From Thermopolyspora flexuosa (lineage in GTDB: Bacteria; Actinomycetota; Actinomycetes; Streptosporangiales; Streptosporangiaceae), in NCBI RefSeq assembly GCF_006716785.1, contig NZ_VFPQ01000001.1, forward strand, positions 4,030,001 to 4,094,000: a stretch of 64,000 bases of DNA. Reading direction: 5' to 3'. Below are positions 52,876 through 61,144 of this stretch, piece after piece; within the stretch, counting starts at the first letter, position 1; every line of letters starts with the position of its first letter. The position numbers and the translations under genes were made by a program. The notes beneath the pieces were generated by a model. It ran no database searches and was not told the origin of the DNA. It saw nothing but the letters and a program-made list of their open reading frames with translations.

Positions 52876-53347
52876 ATCTACTCCACCGGTACAAACCGCG
52901 GGGTGCGATCGGGAGCCAATTGCCGACGCTCGATTGTCCGGCCGCACCGCGTGGACAGGCCGCGTCCCGGGCTGGTCTTACGGTCAGGTGGGACCGGCAT
53001 CGACGGGTCTGGGGGACCTTTTCGCTGAGGTCCACTCCCGTACGACCGCGCGGTGGCGTCCGGCGAGACGCTGTGTGACCGGCAAGGGCGCGTCATCCCC
53101 CATGCGCCCGGTCGGTAATGGTGGCAGACCGGCCCCGCAACGCCGTGTACGCCGGTGTCAGGCAGTGGCAGCTGGATGGATGTCGGCCCCGCCCGGCGAT
53201 GGGAAGGACGACGCCTCGCGACCGGCCATCGGGTGCACCGGCCGATCGCCATGGTCATCCTGACGGCCCCGGGCCCCTCGTGCTCGTCGCCCCGCCGGAA
53301 GCCATGGCGGGCGGGCCGAGACGGCGCCGGCGATCCTTCGGTCAGAC

Positions 53348-53380
53348 GGAAAAACCAGCTCACTCGCGGTGAGCTGGTTT
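53348..53380 (-). terminator. Rho-independent terminator of tRNA-Arg
   Basis: On the minus strand a 12-bp perfect stem, AAACCAGCTCAC with GTGAGCTGGTTT around a 5-nt loop (53352-53380), runs into five T residues. It begins just after the tRNA. Confidence 0.82.
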
Positions 53381-53386
53381 CGATGG

Positions 53387-53458
53387 TGCCCCCTGCAGGA
53401 TTCGAACCTGCGCACCCGGCTCCGGAGGCCGGTGCTCTATCCCCTGAGCTAAGGGGGC
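53387..53458 (-). tRNA. tRNA-Arg(CCG)
   Basis: A complete cloverleaf on the minus strand: acceptor stem GCCCCCT/AGGGGGC, D arm GCTC-AGGGGATA-GAGC, anticodon arm CCGGC-CTCCGGA-GCCGG with anticodon CCG, a 4-nt variable loop and T arm GCAGG-TTCGAAT-CCTGC, discriminator A. CCA is encoded next to it (53384-53386). It reads the CGG codon, which is frequent here. A terminator follows. Confidence 0.95.
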
Positions 53459-53587
53459 GCGCCGCGGGTTCAAGGTTACCAGTCGTCGAGGGGTGGTTGG
53501 GACATCGGCGGGGTCACGGATCAACGACCGGACACGGTTCGGGCGGGGAGTGGGCGGAGAGAGGGGGTTTGGTTTAGCCTCGCGGCC

Positions 53588-53986
53588 GTGAGTGATTCTC
53601 CTGGGCGTGTGCTGGTGGTGGATGACGACGAGGTCATCCGGCAGCTGATCGCGGTCAACCTCACCCTGGAGGGGTTCGAGGTGGAGACCGCCTGCGACGG
53701 GCAGGACTGCCTCGACCGGGTGCTGGAGGTCCGGCCGGATGTGATCACCCTCGATGTGATGATGCCGCGGCTGGACGGGTGGGTGACGGCCACCCGGCTG
53801 CGGGACGACGAGCGGACCAGGCACATCAAGGTGATCCTGCTCACCGCTAGGGCGCAGGAGGCCGACAAGCAGCGCGGGCTCTCGCTCGGGGTGGACGCCT
53901 ACATGACCAAGCCGTTCGATCCGGAGGAGCTCATCCAGCTCGTGCGCGAGCTGGCGCAGCAGGCGCGGGCGCCGCAGCACGGCTGA
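53588..53986 (+). CDS. Single-domain response regulator (CheY-like receiver)
   Basis: A 132-residue receiver without output domain. It has the acidic cluster VVDDDE, the phospho-acceptor Asp in VITLDVMMPRLDGW, a switch Thr in ILLTARAQE and the Lys in YMTKPFDPEEL. It probably works by protein-protein contact. No histidine kinase is beside it. The ATG/GTG region at 53588 has only a weak SD. The downstream gene for a DUF5666-like protein may or may not be its partner. Confidence 0.92.
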   Translation: MSDSPGRVLVVDDDEVIRQLIAVNLTLEGFEVETACDGQDCLDRVLEVRPDVITLDVMMPRLDGWVTATRLRDDERTRHIKVILLTARAQEADKQRGLSLGVDAYMTKPFDPEELIQLVRELAQQARAPQHG

Positions 53987-54120
53987 GCGCGGCCGGACGG
54001 GGTGGAACCGGGGCGGGAGCGGGCGGGACGACGCGCGGGCCGCGGCCGCCGGCGGGGCAATGGCCATCTAGCTGGGCAAACAGGACGAATGACCTTACAG
54101 CGGTCTTAGCCGCCAGGGCG

Positions 54121-54138
54121 CATCCTGGACTCATCCTG
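54121..54138 (+). promoter_or_regulatory. Direct repeat before the DUF5666-like gene
   Basis: CATCCTG occurs at 54121 and 54132, 11 bp apart, the spacing used by OmpR/PhoB-type regulators. It ends 20 bp before the ATG. Confidence 0.3.
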
Positions 54139-54158
54139 CTGGTGCGAAGGAAGAAGAG

Positions 54159-54873
54159 ATGAGTCCCGGCCACGACGAGTTCAGCACGACGGAGATCCTC
54201 GAGAGCGGACCTCCCCGGCGTCGCCGCCTCCCGAGGTCCGTCCTCTTCACCGCGGTCGCCGCGATCACGGTGACCGCGGGCGCGGGAGTGGCGGCCGCGA
54301 CCACGACCGACACCCCGGAGCCCGGGACGCCGACGCCCACGGCCACCGCCACGGGCGGCCCGGCCCCGAGCGAGAGTCAGAGCCCGGCCCCGAGCGAGAG
54401 CCCGTCCGCCGGGCCGGACCGGGACGGGCGATCCCGGTGGCGCGACGGCCGGGGTTCGCGGTGGTTCCGGCCCTTCGGCGGGAGCATCCACGGCGAGTTC
54501 ACGGTGCCCGGCGCGCAGGAGGGCCAGTGGCGGACGGTCGCCGTCCAGGTCGGCGAGGTCACCGCGGTCGACCAGGACTCGGTGACGGTCCGCAGCGCGG
54601 ACGGCTACACCCGGGAGTACGTGGTCACCTCGGACACCCGGATCAACAGCGACCAGGGGATCGGCGCGGTCCAGGTCGGCCACCAGGTCGCGGTGACGGC
54701 CCAGGTGGAGGGCGGTACCGCGACCGCGCGCGATCCTCGACAGGGACCTGCGGCCGAGCCGTGGCTTCCGGCACTACCGGAGAGGCCCCCACTGGCACGG
54801 CCGCGACAACGACCAACCTCACTCCTCACCACCGTCGCCGTCGGCCACGCCCTCGGCGACGACCACGGCCTGA
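54159..54873 (+). CDS. Membrane-anchored DUF5666-like protein, likely frameshift near 54727
   Basis: The N-terminus is cytoplasmic (basic PPRRRRLPRS), followed by one membrane helix (SVLFTAVAAITVTAGAGVAAA), a Pro/Thr/Ser-rich linker and a small beta-barrel domain with GEVTAVDQDSVTVRSADG, as in DUF5666/OB-like proteins. Read directly, the frame runs on to 55088 with Arg/His/Pro-rich sequence. A shift within the alternating GC run at 54722-54733 instead gives ILDRDLRPSRGFRHYRRGP and a stop at 54871-54873, 11 bp before a hairpin. That version has normal composition and a Ser/Pro/Thr tail. GAAGAAGAG precedes the ATG. Confidence 0.68.
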
Positions 54874-55291
54874 GGGCTCACCACCCGAGGGAGCCCTCGG
54901 GCCGTGGCCACACCCGTCCACGGTCACAGCCTGCGGTGGACACCCGGCCCCGGCTCCGCGTCACGCGGACCGGGGCCGAGGCATGCCCGGAGACCGCCCG
55001 CCAGCCCGCCGTGGGCCGATTCCCGCGGCACGGCCCGGGGCACGCCCGCCGGTACGGCCCGGCCGTACGGCTTGCCACTCCGGCTTGAGGCCGGGGCCTG
55101 CATGCCCGTTCGCCGGGAAGCCCGGCGATCGTTCAGCGGGCTCGCCGGGGAGGCCGTACGGCTCCGGTCCCGGGCCTGGCCCGCTCGTGGTCGGCCCTGG
55201 GTCACGAGGACCGACGGGCCGGGCCACATCCTGCGATCACCTCGGCACAGCGGACCGCACCGCGCCCGCCGGTTCGGCCCGGCCGTACGGC
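54874..55291. other. 418-bp region between DUF5666-like gene and dehydrogenase gene
   Basis: No gene is visible if the frameshift reading of the upstream gene is right. It contains a hairpin at 54884 and three CCGTACGG octamers (55063, 55154, 55283). Confidence 0.5.
54884..54901 (+). terminator. Hairpin after the DUF5666-like gene
   Basis: CCCGAGGG (54884-54891) and CCCTCGGG (54894-54901), 11 bp after the stop at 54873. It supports that stop as the true gene end. Confidence 0.5.
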
Positions 55292-56164
55292 TCAGCCCTC
55301 GGGTTCGAGGTCGAGGCCGGCGGCGCGGGCCTGCTCGACGAGGAGGGCGGCGAAGTCCTCCTGGCCGTGGCCGGTGGCCACGGCGGCCTGGATGAGCTGG
55401 TGGGTGAGCGCGGCGAGCGGGACCGGGGCCTGCAGGGCGCGGGCGGCGGCGAGGCCAAGGTCGAAGTCCTTGCGCAGCAGCTCGGTGGTGAACGAGGGGG
55501 TAAAGTCGAGCCCGACCAGGGCCGGGGTCTTGTACCGGGTGAAGGTGGAGCCGACCACCGAGTCGTTGAGGAAGCCGAGGAAGGTCGCCCGGGGGATGCC
55601 GGCCTTCTCCGCCATCACCGTCACCTCGGCGAGCGCCTGGGTGAGCACGCCGAGCACGATGTTGTGGCAGAGCTTGGCGACGCGGGCGCTCTCCCCCTCG
55701 CCCACGTAGCTCACGGCCCGGCCGAGGGCGCCGAGCACGCCGGAGACCTCGTCGAACGCCTCCCGCGGGCCGGACACCACGAGCGTGGCGTTGCCCGCGG
55801 CGACGGCGCCGGGGTTGCCGCTCACCGGGGCGGCGAGCAGCGCGGTGCCCTCCGCCGCGGCCCGGTCCCGGACGCGCTGCGAGACGTCGGGCGCGACGGT
55901 CGAGGTGTCGACGAGCACCCGGCAGCCGCCCGCGTCGAGCAGCGCGGTGGCGACCTCGGCGAACTGCGGGGAGTCCGGCAGCGAGGTGAACACCACGTTG
56001 AACCCGGCGAGGTCGGCGATCGCGTCGGCGACGGTCGCGCCGGAGATCGCCTCCGCCTTCGCCCGGGTGCGGTTGTACACGGTCACCGCGTGCCCGGCCG
56101 CGATCAGCCGCGCCACCAGGGCGGCCCCCATCCTGCCGACGCCGATCCATCCGATGCGGGTCAC
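55292..56164 (-). CDS. NAD(P)-dependent beta-hydroxyacid dehydrogenase (HIBADH family)
   Basis: A 290-residue enzyme of the 3-hydroxyisobutyrate/6-phosphogluconate dehydrogenase family. The N-terminal Rossmann motif is IGWIGVGRMGAALVARL, the substrate-binding APVSGNPGAVAAGNATLVVSG follows, and the catalytic Lys is in VAKLCHNIVLG. The C-terminal helical domain has TRYKTPALVGLDFTPSFTTELLRKD. Likely substrates are tartronate semialdehyde, succinic semialdehyde or 3-hydroxyisobutyrate. The GTG at 56164 follows GGGAGGTG. It is divergent from the sugar-uptake operon. Confidence 0.9.
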   Translation of the reverse strand: MTRIGWIGVGRMGAALVARLIAAGHAVTVYNRTRAKAEAISGATVADAIADLAGFNVVFTSLPDSPQFAEVATALLDAGGCRVLVDTSTVAPDVSQRVRDRAAAEGTALLAAPVSGNPGAVAAGNATLVVSGPREAFDEVSGVLGALGRAVSYVGEGESARVAKLCHNIVLGVLTQALAEVTVMAEKAGIPRATFLGFLNDSVVGSTFTRYKTPALVGLDFTPSFTTELLRKDFDLGLAAARALQAPVPLAALTHQLIQAAVATGHGQEDFAALLVEQARAAGLDLEPEG

Positions 56165-56251
56165 CGGCCACCTCCCGGGCCTGCTGCGATCACCTTTCCG
56201 CGAGTCTGTGCCGCACCGGTCCGCCGCGTCAACGGCTCCGCCGTACCGATC

Positions 56252-56265
56252 TGAGAGCGCTCTCA
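56252..56265. promoter_or_regulatory. LacI-family operator 1
   Basis: TGAGAGCGCTCTCA, a perfect 14-bp palindrome close to the CelR/CebR box TGGGAGCGCTCCCA. It lies 148 bp before the binding-protein start. Confidence 0.75.
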
Positions 56266-56285
56266 AACACGCTCAGCGCCCGTTG

Positions 56286-56304
56286 GGTAACAGCAATTGT
56301 TACC
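56286..56304. promoter_or_regulatory. Inverted repeat in the divergent promoter region
   Basis: GGTAACA and TGTTACC, perfect 7-bp arms around GCAAT. Unlike the LacI boxes in sequence, so a second regulator may act here. Confidence 0.5.
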
Positions 56305-56348
56305 TAGTCAGCCCTTGACCGCCATGAAAATTACAAACAATCTTAACG

Positions 56349-56360
56349 GAGAGCGCTCTC
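56349..56360. promoter_or_regulatory. LacI-family operator 2
   Basis: GAGAGCGCTCTC, the same core as operator 1, centred 96 bp away and 40-51 bp before the binding-protein ATG. A TTGACC element lies 29 bp upstream of it and may be the -35 box. Confidence 0.75.
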
Positions 56361-56399
56361 TTCATGATCAAGATTTCTGGCACCCAGAGAGGGTTCCCA

Positions 56400-57692
56400 A
56401 TGGGTAGATCGCGTTCCCGGCTCCTTGTTCCGCTCGTCTCGGCCGCGATGCTCATGGTCGCCGCCTGCGGCGGCGGGGGCGGGGCCGGCTCCGGCGGGCA
56501 GGGCGCGGCCCCGGGCGAGAAGATCAAGCTGACCGTCGGGCTGTTCGGCGACTTCGGCTTCGGGCCGCTGTACGAGGAGTTCAAGAAGACCCACCCCAAC
56601 ATCGAGATCGAGGAGCGCCAGGCCGCCTTCGCCGACCACCACACCAACCTCGCCGCGCGCCTCGCCACCGGCGCGGGCGCGGCCGACGTGGAGGCGATCG
56701 AGGTCGGCTACATCAGCTCGTTCACCGCGCAGCCGGACAAGTTCGTCAACCTGCGCGACTACGGCGCGGGCGAGCGGGAGAAGGACTACCTCGACTGGAA
56801 GTGGAAGCAGGGGCTGGCGAAGGACGGCTCGACGATCGTCGGGCTCGGCACCGACGTGGGCGGCCTCGCCATGTGCTACCGCAGGGACCTGTTCGAGAAG
56901 GCCGGGCTGCCGAGCGACCGCGACGAGGTGTCCCAGCTCTGGCCCACCTGGGAGAAGTACATCGAGGTCGGCAAGAAGTTCACCGAGAAGGCGCCGGACG
57001 GCGCGAAGTTCTTCGACGGCCCCGGCGAGATCTTCCGGGCGATGATCGGCCAGGCCCCGGTCGGCGTGTACGACGAGAACGACAACATCGTCGTGGCCAC
57101 GAACCCGCACGTGAAGCAGGCCTGGGACCTGAGCGTGCAGATGATCCAGGCCGGCCTGTCGGCGAAGATCGGCGCGTTCACCCCCGAGTGGAACACCGGC
57201 TTCGCCAAGGGCTCGTTCGCCACCGTGGTGTGCCCGGCGTGGATGACCGCCTACATCCAGGACCAGGCGAAGAACGCGGCCGGCAAGTGGGACATCGCCG
57301 CGATCCCCGGCGGCGCGGGCAACAGCGGCGGCAGCCACCTGACCGTGCCCAAGCAGGGCAAGCACCACAAGGAGGCCGCCGAGCTGGTGATGTTCCTCAC
57401 CTCGCCGGAGAACCAGGCGAAGGTGTTCAAGAGCACCGGCAACTTCCCGTCGATCCCGGCCCTCTACGACCAGCCGGACATCCAGGACTTCAAGAAGGAG
57501 TTCTTCAACAACGCCCCCGTCGGCAAGATCTTCTCCGACGCGGCGCGCAACCTCAAGCCGCAGCACCTCGGCCCCAAGGAGGGCGACGTGCGCACGGCCA
57601 TCGGCAACGGCCTCACCCGGGTCGAGCAGGGCAAGCAGTCGCCCGATGAGGCCTGGCAGCAGGTGCTGAAGGACGTGGAGAAGATCAGGTAG
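56400..57692 (+). CDS. Sugar ABC transporter substrate-binding lipoprotein
   Basis: Family 1 solute-binding protein of 430 residues. The signal peptide MGRSRSRLLVPLVSAAMLMV ends in the lipobox VAAC. The mature part has KIKLTVGLFGDFGFGPLYEEF, GTDVGGLAMCYRRDLFEKAG and the late MFLTSPENQAKVF, all typical of oligosaccharide-binding proteins. The start is taken as the ATG at 56400, with GAGAGGG upstream; an ATG at 56364 would put 12 extra residues before the signal peptide. The context with a GH1 enzyme and CelR/CebR-like boxes points to cellobiose or another beta-glucoside. Confidence 0.93.
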   Translation: MGRSRSRLLVPLVSAAMLMVAACGGGGGAGSGGQGAAPGEKIKLTVGLFGDFGFGPLYEEFKKTHPNIEIEERQAAFADHHTNLAARLATGAGAADVEAIEVGYISSFTAQPDKFVNLRDYGAGEREKDYLDWKWKQGLAKDGSTIVGLGTDVGGLAMCYRRDLFEKAGLPSDRDEVSQLWPTWEKYIEVGKKFTEKAPDGAKFFDGPGEIFRAMIGQAPVGVYDENDNIVVATNPHVKQAWDLSVQMIQAGLSAKIGAFTPEWNTGFAKGSFATVVCPAWMTAYIQDQAKNAAGKWDIAAIPGGAGNSGGSHLTVPKQGKHHKEAAELVMFLTSPENQAKVFKSTGNFPSIPALYDQPDIQDFKKEFFNNAPVGKIFSDAARNLKPQHLGPKEGDVRTAIGNGLTRVEQGKQSPDEAWQQVLKDVEKIR

Positions 57693-57775
57693 GCCCGGCC
57701 CCTCCGCCGACGTCGTCCGCGGGCCCGCCGGCGTACGCCACGCCACGCGGGCCCGCGCAGCCGGAAAGGAAACCG

Positions 57776-58759
57776 ATGTCCGCTCCCGTGAAGGCGGAGG
57801 CCCGGTCCCGGCCCGCGCCGTCCCGCCCGGCCGGCCACCCGCGCCCCCGCCGGCACCTGTTCGACACGAAGATCTCCCCGTACGCCTACATCTCGCCGTT
57901 CTTCCTGCTGTTCTTCGCCTTCGGCCTGTTCCCGCTGGCGTACACGGCGTGGGTGTCGCTGTACGACTGGAACCTGCTGTCGTCGGAGCAGACCTTCGTC
58001 GGCCTCGACAACTACACCGAGCTGCTCGCCGACGAGTACTTCTGGAACGCGGCGTTCAACACGCTCTCCATCGGCGTGCTGTCCGCGGTGCCGCAGCTGC
58101 TGTTCGCGCTGTGGCTCGCCCACCTGCTCAACCGGCCGCTGCGGGCGCAGACCTTCTTCCGGGTCACCCTGCTGCTGCCGAACGTCACCAGCGTGGTCGC
58201 CGTCGTGGTGATCTTCAGCCAGCTCTTCGGCCGCGAGTTCGGGCTGATCAACATGGTGCTCGAGGCCTTCGGGCTCGGCCGCATCGACTGGCAGGCGGGC
58301 ACCGCGACCAGCCACGCCGCGATCGCCACGATGATCATGTGGCGGTGGACCGGCTACAACGCGCTGATCTACCTCGCCGCGATGCAGGCCGTACCGCGTG
58401 AGTTGTACGAGGCCGCCACGCTCGACGGCGCGTCCACGTTCCGGCAGCTCGTCAGCATCACGATCCCGATGATCCGGCCGACGATCATCTTCACCGTCAT
58501 CGTGTCCACGATCGGCTCGATGCAGGTGATCGCCGAGCCGATGCTGTTCGGCGCGCAGGTGAGCGCGGGCGCGATGGCCACCGGCGGCGCGGACCGGCAG
58601 TTCCAGACCCTCGCCCTGTACCTGTACGAGCAGGGCTTCCGCAGCTTCGAGTTCGGCTACGCCTCGGCCGCGGCCTGGGTGATGTTCCTGCTGGTCGTGA
58701 TCGTCGTCGGGATCAACTTCCTGCTGGTACGGCGGATGCGGGGGTCGCTCGACTCATGA
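57776..58759 (+). CDS. Sugar ABC transporter permease (MalF-like)
   Basis: A membrane protein of 327 residues with six predicted helices. An N-terminal helix (YISPFFLLFFAFGLFPLAYTAW) follows a basic cytoplasmic tail, and the EAA loop reads ELYEAATLDGASTFRQLVSITIP. The MalF-type shape fits the binding protein upstream. There is an 83-bp gap after the binding-protein gene with GGAAAGGAAA before the ATG. No ATPase gene is in this operon, so a shared MsiK-type ATPase elsewhere is likely. Confidence 0.93.
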   Translation: MSAPVKAEARSRPAPSRPAGHPRPRRHLFDTKISPYAYISPFFLLFFAFGLFPLAYTAWVSLYDWNLLSSEQTFVGLDNYTELLADEYFWNAAFNTLSIGVLSAVPQLLFALWLAHLLNRPLRAQTFFRVTLLLPNVTSVVAVVVIFSQLFGREFGLINMVLEAFGLGRIDWQAGTATSHAAIATMIMWRWTGYNALIYLAAMQAVPRELYEAATLDGASTFRQLVSITIPMIRPTIIFTVIVSTIGSMQVIAEPMLFGAQVSAGAMATGGADRQFQTLALYLYEQGFRSFEFGYASAAAWVMFLLVVIVVGINFLLVRRMRGSLDS

Positions 58760-59613
58760 CGAACCGACACACCACCTCGATACGGCGGGCGTGGCAGAGC
58801 ATCGCCTCGCGGCCGCTCACCTACCTCACCCTCACCGCGGTGGCGTTCTTCTCCGCGTTCCCCATCTACTGGAGCGTGGTCGTCGCCTCGCACGACAACT
58901 CGGCGCTCGCCCAGATTCCGCCGCCGCTGCTGCCCGGCGGCAACTTCTTCGCCAACGTCGCCCGGGTGTTCGACACCGCGCCGTTCCAGCTCGCGCTGCT
59001 CAACTCGGTGCTCGTGGCCGGGTCGATCACGATCTCGGTGATGCTGTTCTCCACGCTCGCCGGGTTCGCCTTCGCCAAGCTGCGGTTCCGCGGGCGCAAC
59101 GCGCTGCTCGTGCTCGTCATCGCCACGATGATGGTGCCGACCCAGCTCGGGATCATCCCGCTCTACATGATGATGATCAAGCTGGAGTGGACCGGCACGA
59201 TGTACGCGGTGATCGTGCCGTCGCTGGTGAGCGCCTTCGGGGTGTTCTTCATGACCCAGTACCTGTCCCGGGCGCTGCCGACCGAGCTGATCGAGGCGGG
59301 GCGGGTGGACGGGGCGAGCACCTGGGCGCTGTTCTGGCGGGTGGTGCTGCCGATCGCCCGGCCGGCCGCCGCGGTGCTCGGCATGCTCACCTTCATGACG
59401 GCCTGGAACGACTACTTCTGGCCGCTCGTCGTGCTCACCCCGGAGAACCCCACCGTGCAGGTGGCGCTGTCCCAGCTCGCCGCCGGATACGTGCAGGACT
59501 TCACCCTCGGCCTCGCGGGCACCGCGGTCGCCACGCTGCCGCTCGTGCTCGTGTTCGCACTGCTCGGCCGCCACATCATCGGCGGCATCATGCAGGGCGC
59601 CGTCAAGGGATGA
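58756..59613 (+). CDS. Sugar ABC transporter permease (MalG-like)
   Basis: The second permease, 285 residues, with six predicted helices, beginning PLTYLTLTAVAFFSAFPIYW. The EAA loop is ELIEAGRVDGASTWALFWRVVLP and the C-terminal GRHIIGGIMQGAVKG is the classical MalG ending. The ATG overlaps the upstream stop as ATGA, so the two subunits are made in equal amounts. Confidence 0.94.
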   Translation: MTNRHTTSIRRAWQSIASRPLTYLTLTAVAFFSAFPIYWSVVVASHDNSALAQIPPPLLPGGNFFANVARVFDTAPFQLALLNSVLVAGSITISVMLFSTLAGFAFAKLRFRGRNALLVLVIATMMVPTQLGIIPLYMMMIKLEWTGTMYAVIVPSLVSAFGVFFMTQYLSRALPTELIEAGRVDGASTWALFWRVVLPIARPAAAVLGMLTFMTAWNDYFWPLVVLTPENPTVQVALSQLAAGYVQDFTLGLAGTAVATLPLVLVFALLGRHIIGGIMQGAVKG

Positions 59614-59710
59614 CGCCGGTACGGCCCGCCGTACCCGAGCCGCGGCGGGCACCGTTCGCGGCCACCGGCAACGGCCCGCGCAGGGCACCGATCACGGAAG
59701 GAGAACGATC

Positions 59711-61144
59711 ATCGACACCGAGACTCGGGGGCGGCCGGCGACGCTGAGCGCCGCCGGCCAGGACCACGACGACGTGATTTTCCCGGACGGCTTCGTGTGG
59801 GGGGCGGCGACCGCCGCCTACCAGATCGAGGGCGCGGCGGCCGAGGACGGCCGGGGCCCGTCGATCTGGGACACGTTCTCGCACACGCCCGGCAAGGTGC
59901 GCGACGGGCACACCGGCGACGTCGCCTGCGACCACTACCACCGGTACGCCGAGGACGTGGCGCTCATGCGCGAGCTGGGCCTGCGGGCGTACCGGTTCTC
60001 GGTCGCCTGGCCGCGGGTGCAGCCGGACGGCCGCGGCCCGGTCAACGCCCGGGGCCTCGACTTCTACGACCGGCTCGTCGACGAGCTGCTGCGGGCCGGG
60101 ATCACCCCGTACGTCACGCTCTACCACTGGGACCTGCCGCAGGCCCTGGAGGACGCGGGCGGCTGGCCCGAGCGGGACACCGCGTACCGGTTCGCCGAGT
60201 ACGCGCGGGCGGTGTACGACCGGCTCGGCGACCGGGTGCGCACCTGGACCACGCTGAACGAGCCGTGGGTGGCCGCGTTCCTCGGCTACGCCTCGGGCCG
60301 GTACGCGCCGGGCCGTACCAGCCCGGCGGACGCGTTCCGGGCGGCGCACCACCTGCTGCTCGCGCACGGCCTGGGCGTGGCCGCGCTCCGCGAGGCCGGG
60401 GCCGGCCAGATCGCACTCACCCTCAACCTCGCCCCGGTGCGCACCCCGCCGCACGCCACGTCGGAGCCGGACCAGGCCGCGGCCCGGCTCGTGGACGGCC
60501 TGCTCAACCGGCAGTTCCTCGACCCCGCGCTGCGCGGGAGCTACCCGGAGGACGTGCTCGAGGTGGTGGAGCGCCACGCCGGGCTCGGCCACATCCGCGA
60601 CGGCGACCTCCAGCTGATCAGCCGGCGGATCGACCTGCTCGGGGTCAACTACTACAACCCGAGCGTGGTCTCGGCCCGGCCCGGCGAGCCCGCGAACCCG
60701 GCCTTCCCCGGCACCGAGGGCGTGCGCTTCGAGCCGCCCGCCGGCCCGGTCACCGCGCTCGGCTGGGAGATCGACCCCACCGGGCTCAGCTCCCTGCTCG
60801 TCCGGCTCTCCCGCGAGTACCCCGGCGTCGGCCTGCTCATCACCGAGAACGGCGCGGCGTTCGACGACACGGTGGAGCCGGACGGGGCGGGCGGCGACCG
60901 CGTCCCGGACCGGGACCGCATCGCCTATCTCGACGGCCACCTGCGCGCCGCGCACGCCGCCATCCAGGCGGGCGCCGACCTGCGCGGCTATCTCGTATGG
61001 TCACTCTTGGACAACTTCGAGTGGTCCGAGGGCTACCACCCGAGGTTCGGCATCGTGTACGTGGACTATGGGACCCAGCGGCGGGTGCCCAAGGACAGCG
61101 CGCTGTGGTATCGGGATGTGATCCGGCGGAACGGAGTGCGGTGA
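59711..61144 (+). CDS. GH1 beta-glucosidase, probable ATC start
   Basis: A family 1 glycosidase. FPDGFVWGAATAAYQIEGA marks the N-terminal signature, the acid/base Glu is in TLNEPW, and the nucleophile Glu is in LITENG; the late WSLLDNFEWSEGY binds the glucose. It would hydrolyse cellobiose or other beta-glucosides in the cytoplasm. The first standard start, GTG 59774, would leave it without an SD and without the usual short leader. Instead GGAAGGAG (59696-59703) stands 7 nt before an ATC at 59711 (a second ATC is at 59708), giving IDTETRGRPATLSAAGQ before the conserved start. The length would be 477 residues. Confidence 0.9.
   Translation: MDTETRGRPATLSAAGQDHDDVIFPDGFVWGAATAAYQIEGAAAEDGRGPSIWDTFSHTPGKVRDGHTGDVACDHYHRYAEDVALMRELGLRAYRFSVAWPRVQPDGRGPVNARGLDFYDRLVDELLRAGITPYVTLYHWDLPQALEDAGGWPERDTAYRFAEYARAVYDRLGDRVRTWTTLNEPWVAAFLGYASGRYAPGRTSPADAFRAAHHLLLAHGLGVAALREAGAGQIALTLNLAPVRTPPHATSEPDQAAARLVDGLLNRQFLDPALRGSYPEDVLEVVERHAGLGHIRDGDLQLISRRIDLLGVNYYNPSVVSARPGEPANPAFPGTEGVRFEPPAGPVTALGWEIDPTGLSSLLVRLSREYPGVGLLITENGAAFDDTVEPDGAGGDRVPDRDRIAYLDGHLRAAHAAIQAGADLRGYLVWSLLDNFEWSEGYHPRFGIVYVDYGTQRRVPKDSALWYRDVIRRNGVR

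Larger units (their letters stand above)
52815..53383. other. 569-bp region between the FAD oxidoreductase and tRNA-Arg genes
   Basis: This holds the terminator at 52846 and the tRNA terminator at 53348. Reading frames between are short, lack SD sites and show no recognisable domain. Confidence 0.6.

Noticed and set aside
52199-53263. 354-codon plus frame covering the end of the FAD oxidoreductase and the following gap
   Set aside because: Arg/Pro/His-rich frame offset from a gene with clear FAD and NAD motifs; the part beyond 52815 has no SD or domain.
53118-53577. Overlapping short frames around the tRNA-Arg gene
   Set aside because: They run through the tRNA and its terminator and have no SD or domain.
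54874-55088. C-terminal extension of the DUF5666-like protein to 55088
   Set aside because: Composition changes abruptly to Arg/His/Pro-rich after the GC run near 54727, and the alternative frame stops just before a hairpin.
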